In this document: in pieces, positions 55,228 to 64,000 of the stretch
Numbering within the stretch: position 1 is the first letter of the stretch
Layout of the letters: each line of letters opens with the position of its first letter
NCBI GenBank assembly: GCA_039090855.1
Contig: CM077013.1
Location: forward strand, 137,785,240-137,849,239
From: Macrothele yani
Taxonomy: Eukaryota > Arthropoda > Arachnida > Araneae > Macrothelidae
Direction: 5' to 3'
DNA: 64,000 bases
Program-made: the position numbers and the translations under genes
The notes under the pieces: model-generated
What the model saw: only the letters and a program-made list of their open reading frames with translations
What the model was told of the DNA's origin: nothing
Database searches by the model: none

Positions 55228-55649
55228 GAGTCAGATTGAGTGGGATTATGGCAACCCGAAGGGAATTATCGGAGTATGAACGAGTGGGATCCAGACGGAT
55301 GGGACTTGCAATTTCCAATGTTGTGCGAACATTCAATATTCCTCGATTCACAGTGTCACGTGAGTACCCAGAATTCCTCAGGGAAGGCATTACCCACTTA
55401 CCGTAGTCAACGCACGGCCAACCACAGGTGCTGAATGACGGTGACAAGTGGCATCTCACCAGGATTGTCCATGCTAGCAGGGAAGCGACACTGGCACAAA
55501 TAACATCCACTTTCGATACAAGAGGTACCAGAGACATATCCATCAGGTCAGTGCAGCGTAGTTTAGCGTCCATGGGGTATGCAAGCAGAAGACCCACTAG
55601 ATTGTCTTTGTGAACACCACGACATCTGACACAGCGCCGCACCTGGGCT

Positions 55650-55945
55650 CATCAACACAGTAATTGAACTCTGGAAGACTGACAACATGTGGAGTGGTCC
55701 GATGAGTCACGCTACCAGTTGTTACGAGCTGATGGTAGGGTTCGGGTGTGGCTCAGACCTCATGAGGCCATGGACCCAAGCTGTCAACAAAGCATTGAGT
55801 GAACACGGTAATTGGACCCTGGAAGACTGGCAACATGTGACGTGGGCCGAGGAGTCACGCTCCAGTTGTTACGAGCTGTTGGTAGGGTTCGGATGTGTCG
55901 CAGATCCCATGAGGCCAGAGACCCAAGCTGTCAACAAGGCATTGT
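55650..55945 (+). repeat. 148-bp tandem duplication within Tc1 transposase
   Basis: CTGGAAGACT at 55671 recurs at 55819. Both units carry CAGTTGTTACGAGCTG, GTAGGGTTCGG and CCAAGCTGTCAACAA. The period is not a multiple of three, so it shifts the frame. Confidence 0.88.
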
Positions 55946-56499
55946 GGAAGCTACTGGTGGTTCTATACATGTGTGGGGTGTCTTTACGTGGCACGTTTTA
56001 TGTCCTCTGGTCTCCGTAAACACGTCGTTAACCAGTAATCGTATTTGTTGCTCTGCTGGGTGACCTTTTACAGCCCTTCATGGACTTCATGTACCCCAAC
56101 AACGACGTGATTTTTCAGGTGGACCATGCCTCATGTCATCGGGCCCAAGTTGTCCGAAATTGGCTCGAGGAGCATTCTGGATAGTTCCGACGGATGATGT
56201 GGCCGTCACGTTCGCCCGACACGAACCTAATAGAACACTTATTGGACGTGCTGGAAAGGTCCATTTGCTCCCCAAATCCTGCATTTATAAATACCAAGGA
56301 ATTGTGTGTGGCTGTTCAGACGGCATGGCTCAACATCTCTCCAGAAGTCTTCCGGCCATTTGTGCAATATATATGCCACGTCGAGTTGCTGCACTTCGCC
56401 GGGCTAGAGGAGGCCCTACGCAATACTACGTACGTATTCCATGACTTTTGACACTTTCGTGTAGAATACGTCAATTAACACCATGTTATAAAGACAGTA

Positions 56500-57132
56500 G
56501 ATTGGCTCACTTTTTGTCTCACCTCGTATTTCTTGTCGAAGTATGAGTCAGATCCCAGTATTCTGGAGAGGATTGTCACTGGGGACGAAACATGGGTCCA
56601 GGCACTGGTTGCGCGCTTCGTGAAGGGGTCGAAATAGTGAACCCATGTTTCATCGGCAGTTATTACTGTGTTTAGAAAATTTGGATCATTTGCAATCATT
56701 TGTTTCCACTCATGACACACCTGAACTTTGGCTAACAATTGTTCTCTCGTCAGGTGATGAGGTACCCCATCTGGAACACGCACGATGCAGCAATGCTTTG
56801 TCGCGTAGAATGCTGAAGTTATTGAAATATTTCGTTGATACCGCTATGTCTTCACTCGTCATTCGTTGATCTTCTTGCAGGATTGCCCAAACAGTGTTAA
56901 CAATACGCTCCGTAACAACACTTGCAGGTCGACTAGGCCTAGGAGAAAGTTCTTCCGACAAACGCCCTTTTTTAATCTGATGGTGCCATCTAGAAATCGT
57001 TGACTCACCCAAACATTTACCTTTGTAAGCTTTATTCATTAAATGAACTGTTTCTGGAGCAGTTTTACCCAAATCATATCAAAATTTTATCGCACAACGC
57101 ATTTCACTTCTTAACTTGAATCACTCACCTCC
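56500..57132 (-). pseudogene. Mariner transposase, N-terminal and early catalytic part
   Basis: Minus strand from ATG at 57132: GKTAPETVHLMNKAYKGKCL, GESTISRWHHQIKKGRLSEE (HTH), SRPASVVTERIVNTVWAILQ, PHHLTREQLLAKVQVCHEWK, TADETWVHYFDPFTKRATSA (first Asp in D-E-T-W). The copy ends near 56560, soon after the A-W-T-H box. Frameshifts lie near 57090 and 56750. Confidence 0.85.
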
Positions 57133-57724
57133 ATTGCTGTATGGCAAAATGCAGACGAATTTTAAACAACTGCGCAATAACAAAACCAGAATCGTCTGTC
57201 ACGGGTAATAACTGTTGTCACAGATACTTCCTTAATTCAATTAGTCGTTTGCGTGATTATTTTACTTGTTCGTACTGTTGCCAACTCAAAAAGAAATACT
57301 CTCAGTTTTTATGGAACTGCTTTGTACTTTACTTGCTTGTGAATGTAATTCAGTGTCATATTTGCATTTAGTTTAGTTTGAATTGATAGAGTGTTTATGG
57401 CTATCTAGATGTTTTAATTCATATCTCGTATGGATTGTACTGATATGAAAAATGTGTTTTAAATTATTTTCACTTTACTTGTTTTGATTATGTTCAATAT
57501 TTTGTGGATGCAATATACAGGGTGATCCAGAAGTAACAGAAAATTGGAAAAAATCAATAATTCGCAAAGTATTTACAGTAATCAGATGCGGTTTTCACAC
57601 AAATGAACAGAAAGACGTGGGATTTTTTTGTGCACAATGCAGAAATATAATACCTGATTAGTTACATTTCTGACCACCAGATGGCGCTGTAAGGGTCCGA
57701 GAGCGACTTAACGGTGGTATTTAA

Positions 57725-58034
57725 GGGGCCGCGGGTGGCCTAGTGGGCAACGTTCGTGACTGTCACGGAAAGGGCCGCAGATTCGATCCCAGGCAGGTAC
57801 GAACGCTCGATCCTATAAATATCCGCCGTGCGTCGGATGGGCACGTTAAGCTGTCGGACCCCAGGTACTGGCCCCCAGTAATAAATAAGGGCGTTTCCTC
57901 CCCCTTTCTACTTCGCTTCCGTGTCACTTTCCTATCGGGCACTCTAGCCCAAATCTCCTAGCTTCCTATTTCTAAGGGTTGTTTAAGACCTGGGGTCAGA
58001 CACTTCCTTCCTAAAATCCTCTACATATGATCAT
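57725..58034 (+). mobile_element. SINE-B copy (tRNA-derived)
   Basis: Head GGGGCCGCGGGTGGCCTAGT (A box GTGGCCTAGTGG), B box AGATTCGATCCC (slightly altered), then GGATGGGCACGTTAAGC, AATAAATAAGGGCG and an end CTACATATGATCAT. Target duplication GGTGGTATTTAA (57713-57724) / GGCGGTATTTAA (58035-58046). Pol III type; distinct from SINE-A. Confidence 0.88.
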
Positions 58035-58068
58035 GGCGGTATTTAAACAGAATCTGACTTATTAGTGT

Positions 58069-58376
58069 AGGGCCGCGGATGGCCTAGTGGTCAACGTTCG
58101 TGACTGCTGCGGAGAAGACCTCGGGTTCGATCCCAGCCAGGTACGAACGCTCGAACCACTAAATATCCACCGTGCATCGGATTGGCACGTTAAGCCGTCG
58201 GACCCGGGTACTGGACCCCCGGTAATAAATAAGGGCGTCTTTCTCTTAGTTTCTACCTCGCTTCCGGGTCACTTTCCTATCGGGCACTCTAGCTCAAATC
58301 TCCTAGCTTCCCATTTCTAAGGGTTGTTTAAGACCTGGGGGTCAGACACTCCTTTCCTAAAATCTTCTACATCTGA
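58069..58376 (+). mobile_element. SINE-B copy with intact B box
   Basis: Head GGGCCGCGGATGGCCTAGTG, B box GGGTTCGATCCC. Target duplication TCTGACTTATTAGTGT (58053-58068) / TCTGACTTATCAGTGT (58377-58392). Sits 40 bp from the previous copy in the same orientation. Confidence 0.9.
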
Positions 58377-58639
58377 TCTGACTTATCAGTGTGGGTTCTG
58401 TAATTACCTGCCGATGCCCCGTGCGTGAACCCGCCCTGCGGGTATAGTGAGTTATCAGTGCTGTGTGATTGGATTGAGCCGTGAGTAAAGTTCCTGCTGT
58501 TGGTGAATACGGCGAGCTGCATGTTAAAGGGAACAATGGGTGCCCAGGTGAGTTGCTATTGCTACGCATAAACATGTCTTTACGTGATAAAGCACTGTTA
58601 TAGTTAAACTGTTTTACCAGAACTCGCAAAGTGCAAGTG

Positions 58640-58775
58640 CAGCATTGCGCTCTTTTCGTTCAATGCGGGGTACAAGACGTGGAAAAGGGACCAATGTCTT
58701 GTTCGGCACTGACGCAGATGATAAAAAAATTTGTGGACACGGGCTATTTGGCAGCAAGTCTAAGAAGCGGATGAC
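58640..58775 (+). pseudogene. Transposase HTH scrap
   Basis: ALRSFRSMRGTRRGKGPMSC then SALTQMIKKFVDTGYLAAS resembles the helix-turn-helix opening of a mariner-superfamily transposase group common in arthropods (x-x-F-R-x-L-x-x-L-R-x-G-P-M ... M-x-K-F-E-x-T-G-x-L). No complete frame. Confidence 0.55.
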
Positions 58776-59160
58776 CCCGAACATCTGGTGCAATCATATC
58801 TGAGGTCGAACACGAAGTCGACACACATCGACAGCTTCAGCACATGGGGAACCACCTAACATGTTGTTTAATGCTGTGCACAGTGTTTTAGCTCGTCCGA
58901 CGGTTGTGCTTATTAATGATGGGCACCACATTGAACATGTCTTCGGTGTGAACTGTACTACAAAACAACTCCAACTACGCAATCACCTTTGGCACTATCT
59001 GGTGGTCGGAAATGCAACTATTCTGGTATTAAATTTTTGCATTATGTACAAAAAATCCCACTTCTTTCTGTGCATTTCTGTGGAAACCGCGTCTACTTAC
59101 TGTAAATACTCTTCGAATTATTGATTTTTCAAATTTTCTGTTACTTTTGGATCACCCGGT

Positions 59161-59670
59161 TCTTAAGCATGATACTTCTCCTTGGTTGTTTGGAGAAAAG
59201 CTAAACTGTATTTGTTTAAATTAATAAAGGACAAAGTTGGTCTCAGTTCCATGAGAACGGGTCTCCCGGTCTTGGAGTTAGTGACCGCAGTGTGGTGGCC
59301 GGTGGTGGTCCAGCGGTGTGGAGCTTCGGGTGCTGGTTTTCGACTTGTGGTTGGGGTTGAGTGGACTGCTGTGGCAATCTGCCCTCTTGTAAATGGCCCT
59401 TAGACGTCTGCGTGGCGGTCCAACGGTATGGAGCTTCTGGTGCTGCAGTCCGACTGGTATGCTATGTGGCGATACAGGATTGAAACTCTATCAGTATCTT
59501 CCTGTTCCCATACGCGCGTAGTTAATATCAAAAGTTTTGCACACTGCGCAGGCACTGCCAGTAGAATGATACAATTGCTCCAATCGTTGCGCCAGTTGTG
59601 AGCCAAACTTCAGTATACAAATTTATGCCTACGTTTGTTGACTAATTTGTTCCTGTTAATTAAGATTCTG
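59161..59670. other. Intron sequence with a short direct repeat
   Basis: GGTCCAGCGGTGTGGAGCTT (near 59308) and GGTCCAACGGTATGGAGCTT (near 59415) recur about 107 bp apart and resemble a tRNA D-arm, so an old SINE is possible. No coding region recognised. Confidence 0.4.
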
Positions 59671-59674
59671 CCTG

Positions 59675-60358
59675 GAAATGGAGGAAGAAAGTGAATTAGG
59701 TCAGATCTCGCGTAGCGACCAGCGATCCTACATTAAAATTGAAACTTTGCGAGGAAAATCCCCTACAGTAATTCATAAAGCTTTGTGTCACGTTTATGGG
59801 GTTAGTGTAGTGTATCGTAGCACTGCACTAACCCCATAAACTTTTGAGCATCGTAGCACCTCGCCAGAAAACATTCCGCCTCCAACAATCAAAGGTTAAG
59901 CTGAGGAAGACTACGGCCTATGCCATGGTTGTAGTGATAGCAACAGACAGAGTGCCAAACGGGACCACTATAACAGCGGAATACTACAGAAGGTCTCTGA
60001 GAGATGTTTTGCACCCAAAGATTCGCCAAGGAAGGCCTGACATGCTCGAAGCTGGTGTCATTTTGCAAGACAACGCGAGGCCGCATTTTGCCCATACTGT
60101 AAAAGACATTCTGGAAAAGTATGGATGGGAACTGCTTCCCCACGTACCATACAGTCCTGGAATAAGCCTACCAGACTATGACTTGCTCCAGAAACTGAAG
60201 AAGCCAGTCCGCGTGAAACGATTCAGTATGTTTCTAATGAGGTGACCCGAGTAATCCGACGCCTCAACAATGCAGGTGTCGTGACTGGAATAAAAGACTT
60301 GCCCAAACGTTGGTCCGGTGTCCTAAAGAAACATGGATATTACTTCGAAGGCCTGTAA
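59675..60358 (+). pseudogene. Mariner-like transposase, internally deleted
   Basis: N-terminus MEEESELGQISRSDQRSYIK, IETLRGKSPTVIHKALC, then a deletion marked by a hairpin (59792-59841). The catalytic half follows: KTTAYAMVVVIATDRVPNGT, ILQDNARPHFAHTVKDILEK, and a P-Y-S-P-x-x-S-L-P-D-Y-D-L box, with K-D-L-P-K-R-W near the end and G-Y-Y-F-E-G-L then stop. It resembles mariner-superfamily enzymes with an S-P-P-D-Y-D-L-F-P-K-L-K-x-P box. The first catalytic Asp is in the deleted part. Confidence 0.75.
59792..59841. repeat. Hairpin at a transposase deletion junction
   Basis: GTTTATGGGGTTAGTG (59792-59807) and its exact complement (59826-59841), with four further pairs inside. It sits precisely where the N-terminal and catalytic parts of the transposase meet. 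ATCGTAGCAC also occurs twice (59814-59823 and 59849-59858). Confidence 0.85.
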
Positions 60359-60753
60359 AGGTTTGTTGTGAAATAAGTTCGTTTTTAAGAGATAACCCAC
60401 AGTGTACAAAACTTTCGAAATGACCCTCTGGTAGTTTCTTTTTCAAAAAATGCATAGTTTCTCAGTAAGGGGCGATAAACGTATATTGCCTCTTCATGAC
60501 TTAATTGGGAAGTTCTCCCTTATGTAAATCTTGTAAAATGTCGAAATTAAGTCCCTGTCAAATTTCATTGCATTTCTTTTTGTTCATCGCGAGTAACGTA
60601 GGACTTTGTAGAATATATTAATTTTGCACACCAGTGCAGAATAATTAATATATTCACATGAAACAAATGCAAAAATAACAGGAAAAAAATGAAAACCCAT
60701 TCTACTTACATTAAGAAGTATACGAAGTGCAGTATTTTAGCGCGTCATCTATT

Positions 60754-60853
60754 GGGGAAACAAACGTGTTTATAGAAGTCCATACGCCCTCCCTTCGTTT
60801 ATGGACACTTGAAGGGAGAGCGTATGGACTTTTATAAGCACGTTTGTTTCCCC
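60754..60853. repeat. Long hairpin, 42-bp arms
   Basis: Arms 60754-60795 and 60812-60853 match at 39 of 42 positions, and the three differences are all compatible with G-U pairing in RNA. The loop is 16 nt. A SINE-B begins six bases after the right arm. Confidence 0.88.
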
Positions 60854-60858
60854 TTCTT

Positions 60859-61170
60859 GGGCCGCGGGTAGCCTAGTAGACAACGCTCGTGACTGCCGCG
60901 GAAAGGAACTCAGGTTCGATCACAGCCAGTTACGAACACTCGATCCACTAAATATCCGCCGTGCGTCGGATGGGCACGTTAAGCCGTCGGTACCCGGGTA
61001 CTGGCTCCCCAGCAATAAATAAGTGCGTCTTCCTCCCCCTTTCTACTTCGCTTCCGTGTCATTTTTCTGTCGGGCGCTCTATCCCAAATCTCCATAGCTT
61101 CCTGTTTCTAAGGGTAGTTTAAGACCTGGGGTCAGACACTCCCATCCTAAAATCCTCTACATATGATCAT
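60859..61170 (+). mobile_element. SINE-B copy
   Basis: Head GGGCCGCGGGTAGCCTAGTA, B box CAGGTTCGATCACAG (damaged), body with GGATGGGCACGTTAAGCCGT and the end CTACATATGATCAT. No clear target duplication. Confidence 0.85.
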
Positions 61171-61189
61171 CATTTGAAAACTTCTTTGT

Positions 61190-61410
61190 CGCCCCCGTGG
61201 CGCAGTGGTCTAAGCAATGGGTTCTGATCCTTCATCTGGAAGAGTTCCGGGTTCGAATCCCGCTGAGGCATGGATGTTGTGTTTGTCTTACGGAACTGGC
61301 TCTGTCCCTTGCCTGGAACCAGTGGTCCTAAATTATGGACGGGAGACTGTTTATAACCCATTGAGTTACTCATGGTGGTCGTTAAACCTCATATTTAAAA
61401 AAAAAAAAAA
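61190..61410 (+). mobile_element. SINE-A copy, plus orientation
   Basis: CCCCGTGGCGCAGTGGTCTA (A-box region), B box GGGTTCGAATCCC, body ending GTTAAACCTCATATTT and a 14-base A tail. It follows the SINE-B by about 20 bp. The target duplication is uncertain. Confidence 0.88.
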
Positions 61411-62012
61411 CTTTTCATTAGGAAGCCTGTGTTCTGAGAATCAGGATCCTTGCCCTTTGGTCTAATTCCGATGCATATCTTTGCGTCTACGGGGAATAAA
61501 TGCAGATGTCAACGGATTCAAAATACAGTAGTCTCTCTAAATAACGTATTGCGAATAAACAGTTTTGACGTAGAACTGAGTCTTTCTCCGCGCTGGGTAG
61601 GGTGTGATATCGGGAGCACGAAAACAACGAAAACATGACACTTTGAACGCTTATATTTCGAAACTAATAATGGTAGAGTAATCCATCATTAGATAATTTG
61701 TAGAATCCCACTTATAACAAGCCAAGTTTCTACCCTCTGCCCCTTAACCCTTCCATGCAGCAACGTTAGAAAGTTAAGCTACATTTTGCATGATTTTGTT
61801 TCGCCGCACACCGTTTTAAAGTTGATAACTAGTGAATAGATAATGATAGCGTAGGCCCCAGCCCCGCATTCCGTAACTGACGTTTGTGATAAACCGAAAT
61901 AAAATGGATTTAAAACTTATTTAATTTTTAGATAAAAAAAATAATTGTGACTAAAATTTAGAAGTGCCGCGAAAATTACTATAAGAACCGAAGAAAATTA
62001 AAGAAATAGCTA
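61411..62012. other. Intron or flank sequence, nothing recognised
   Basis: AT-rich, no coding motif. Confidence 0.5.
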
Positions 62013-62320
62013 GGGGGCCGCTGGTGGCCTAGTGGTTAGCGTTCGTAACTGTCACGGAGAAGACCTCGGTTTGGCAGGTACGAACACTCGAACCACTAAA
62101 TATCCACCGTGCGTCGGATTGGCATGCTAAGCTGTCGGGCCCCGGGTACTGGATTCCCCCCCGTTGATAAATAAAGGCGTCTTCTTCCCCCTTTCTACCT
62201 CGCTTCCGTGTCACTTTCCTATAGGGCACTCTAGCCCAAATCTCCTAGCTTCCTATTTCTAAGGCTTGTTTAAGTCCTCGGGTCAGACACTCCTTTCCTG
62301 AAATCCTTTACGTATGATCT
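62013..62320 (+). mobile_element. SINE-B copy lacking its B box
   Basis: GGGGGCCGCTGGTGGCCTAG opens the head, but CCTCGGTTTGGCAGG shows that about 11 bases covering the B-box core have been deleted. This copy should be transcriptionally dead unless driven from outside. Confidence 0.85.
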
Positions 62321-62329
62321 AATCAGAAA

Positions 62330-62716
62330 CAGCTGGAGGAGAACGAGAGGAATCCGAAAAGGCCCTCTAAGTCATCAACCGAAAGGTCACAGGAATATAA
62401 AGAGCGTCAAGTCAGCGCGCCAGGTCACCCGAGTTCGACTCTAGAGCCCCAGCCTTCCACTTCAACTGCACAAATTCAGCTTGAACAGCAAGAACAGATG
62501 GAGATTGATGCCATCGATCCAAATTTTCACACCGAGCATAGAATGCGAAGTACATCGTCAGTCATCACAACTTTACCAGATAATGAATGTATTACGTCTC
62601 AAACTTTTACACCTTCGATGCATTCTGAATCTAGAAGAATAAGAGCAACAACAAGAAAAGTATACATTAGGCCCGAGATGTATCGCCAAATTTATAACAA
62701 CAAGGCAACTAAGTAG
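62330..62716 (+). other. Unrecognised open frame, possible exon
   Basis: 128 codons are open after an AG at 62328-62329 (CTAATCAG), ending at TAG 62714-62716. The first ATG is 62498. It is hydrophilic: LEENERNPKRPSKSSTERSQ, EYKERQVSAPGHPSSTLEPQ, a Q/E-rich stretch, and IRATTRKVYIRPEMYRQIYN near the end. The R-P-S-K-S-S-T-E-R-S-x-E-Y-K motif resembles basic tails in some arthropod transposon proteins, but I cannot assign it. It could be a host exon, a transposon gene or chance. Confidence 0.35.
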
Positions 62717-63002
62717 TTTGCAAGACTGTTTCTGAAGAACGATTTTTTCAGAAAAATGTTTAGCAATAACTACTGACAACGATGATACGACGCCTTCTGC
62801 TAACATAAATTTGTAATCAGCATAAGTTACTATGAATTGTGTACAGTATAATTTGCTTTTAAGTACACAAAGTAAAACATTTTTCGTTTTATTTCTTAAA
62901 GGTTTATATCTGAAAAAATCAAAGTGGCACAGTAGCAACTGTGCCGCAACCTACAACCTAAGGCTATATCAAGTGTCCTTCTCTGAATATTTTAAGGATG
63001 TA

Positions 63003-64000
63003 CACTGCTGGCCACCCAAAATGCAACACCAAGAAGGGTACGAGATAGCAAAGCCAGATTTACTGGACACGTAACAACAGATACAAAGATGAAACGATTG
63101 AGCTTACAGGCCCGTGCGACTTGCGGAACACGCAGACATCAATAGTTCGTGTGGCCCTCATGGGTAGCAAGAACAGCCGCTACAAGCCGCGGCATCGAAC
63201 GAAAGAGGCTTTGGATGTGGGCTTGGGGTATGTCGCTCCAGGCTGCTTCCACACGTTGTCACAGTTCATCAGGCGTGGCCGCGGGTGGTGCTTGTCGAGC
63301 CACTCGGTTGCCGATCAGCGACCAGACGTGTTATATGGGCGACATATCGAAAGAACAGGCGGGCTACGACAGCAGTGACACCTGGTGGGCCGTGAAGAAT
63401 TGTTGCACGATGCGTGCCACGTGCGGGCGCGCATTGTCCCGTTGAAACGTAGTAGCTGGCAGGTCCTGCAGGTAAATGAGGACTAGACTCCAAAACGTCG
63501 GAGATGTAGCGGTGGTTGTTGAGTGTACCGGCGGTGCGTACCAGAGGGGTGCGGGTGTCATCTAATTGCGCCCCCAACCATAACGCAAGGCGACGGACCG
63601 GTATGGCGATGCATAATGCAGGCGTCACACAGTCTCTCGCCGCGGTTCCGCCACACGCAGATCCGACCATAGTGGTGTGGCAGGCAGAAGCGGGTATTCG
63701 TCGGAGAAGACAATGTAGTGCCATTCCGTAGTCTAGGTGCGGCGTTCAACGGCCCACTGCCGCCGCACTTGCCGGTGGTGTGACGTCAACGGTAATCGGA
63801 GCAATGGGCGCCATGCGACAACATCCCGCTCTTGCAGACGACGTCGAACGGGACGTGCTGACACAGGTTGTTGCGCAACACACCCTAATTTCTGCACTAA
63901 CGTTCGTGATGTGGTGGTGCTAGCCGTCAATGCCCGTCGCACAACATGCCAGTCCTCTCGTTCGGTGATGTGCCGCGGCTGCGGCAATCGCTCACGTCGG
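63003..64000 (-). mobile_element. Tc1-like element, T3-related, cut by window end
   Basis: Left end CACTGCTGGCCACCC then AACACCAAGAAGG, next to TA at 63001-63002; the inner word is shared with the element at 49811. Minus strand: ITEREDWHVVRRALTASTTT, LLRLPLTSHHRQVRRQW, YIVFSDEY (first Asp), TTFQRDNARPHVARIVQQFF (second Asp), and S-F-D-M-S-P-I-stop-H-V-W at the third acid. GC content is much higher than its surroundings, suggesting a young or recently arrived copy. The 5' end lies outside the window. Confidence 0.88.

Larger units (their letters stand above)
54894..56461 (+). mobile_element. Tc1-like element, subfamily T7, with SINE and internal duplication
   Basis: Inverted ends share AGTTATGGAATA / AAGTCATGGAATA, with TA at 54892-54893 and 56462-56463. 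Transposase after the SINE: MATRRELSEYERVGSRRMGL, AISNVVRTFNIPRFTVSREY (HTH), REATLAQITSTF, GYASRRPTRLSL. The segment with the first catalytic Asp (W-S-D-E-S-R-Y) is then tandemly duplicated (55650-55945), and the second copy reads A-E-E-S-R-S. Later VFQVDHASCHRAQ and an R-S-P-D-T-N-L-I-E-H-L-L region appear in other frames. Confidence 0.88.
57518..59160 (+). mobile_element. Long-TIR mariner-superfamily element, internally deleted, holding two SINE-B
   Basis: About 150-bp inverted ends: left CAGGGTGATCCAGAAGTAAC, and the right end reverse-complemented begins CGGGTGATCCAAAAGTAAC; both continue with TCAATAATTCG and GTATTTACAGTAA. TA precedes the left end (57516-57517). Between them are a transposase HTH scrap (58640-58775) and a C-terminal scrap, VVLINDGHHIEHVF (near 58904-58945). 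The catalytic middle is missing. Two SINE-B copies lie in the left part. Confidence 0.75.

Noticed and set aside
1..64000. CRISPR arrays, bacterial operons, phage or plasmid functions
   Set aside because: No spaced short repeats with unique spacers, no ribosome-binding-site organised genes; introns, SINEs and mariners show this is animal nuclear DNA.

Overview
This is animal nuclear DNA, most likely from an arthropod. The evidence is long AT-rich non-coding tracts, GT..AG splice sites and no bacterial-style operons. It also holds very many Tc1/mariner elements, tRNA-derived SINEs, an RTE-clade LINE, a Penelope-like fragment and a solo LTR. I cannot place it more precisely; the elongase coding sequence fits an arthropod protein.

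One host gene is recognisable. It is a very-long-chain fatty acid elongase (ELOVL family) on the minus strand. Three consecutive exons join in frame: 39264-39159, 18686-18550 and 2262-1978. The first encodes the catalytic box H-V-V-H-H and the last carries the stop codon. The introns between them are 20,472 and 16,287 bp. The 5' exons were not found, so 39265-64000 is probably further intron or 5' flank. Nearly all the window is therefore intron filled with transposons.

Layout: 1-1977, elongase 3' flank. 2403-6605, a LINE fragment, then a mariner swollen by a 113-bp internal tandem repeat that was itself hit by a hAT-like element carrying three minisatellite blocks. 7675-9612, LINE scraps and two inverted copies of a roughly 145-bp repeat (family R1). 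10299-13302, Tc1/mariner remnants. 13495-14596, a tandem segmental duplication. 14600-17932, a Penelope-like element broken by a Tc1 and bordered by a three-unit SINE. 18550-18686, elongase exon. 19541-23690, mariner and Tc1 copies and a SINE. 25547-29075, small repeats and a large palindrome with a Tc1 inside. 29740-33737, R1, a SETMAR-like mariner with internal duplications, and a Tc1. 34590-35760, an unidentified GC-richer island. 36290-39264, a Tc1, R1 and an elongase exon. 40009-45077, mariner and Tc1 pieces, tRNA-like repeats, and a Tc1 hit twice by SINEs. 45128-48893, a near full-length RTE LINE holding a solo LTR. 49040-57132, LINE 3' ends, four Tc1 copies, a palindromic repeat and a mariner. 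57518-62320, a long-TIR DNA element holding two SINE-B copies, another mariner, a hairpin and more SINEs. 63003-64000, a Tc1 running off the edge.

Every transposase and reverse transcriptase seen is broken by frameshifts, stops or truncation. Any SINE movement would depend on enzymes encoded elsewhere. The elongase is the only gene expected to make a functional product.
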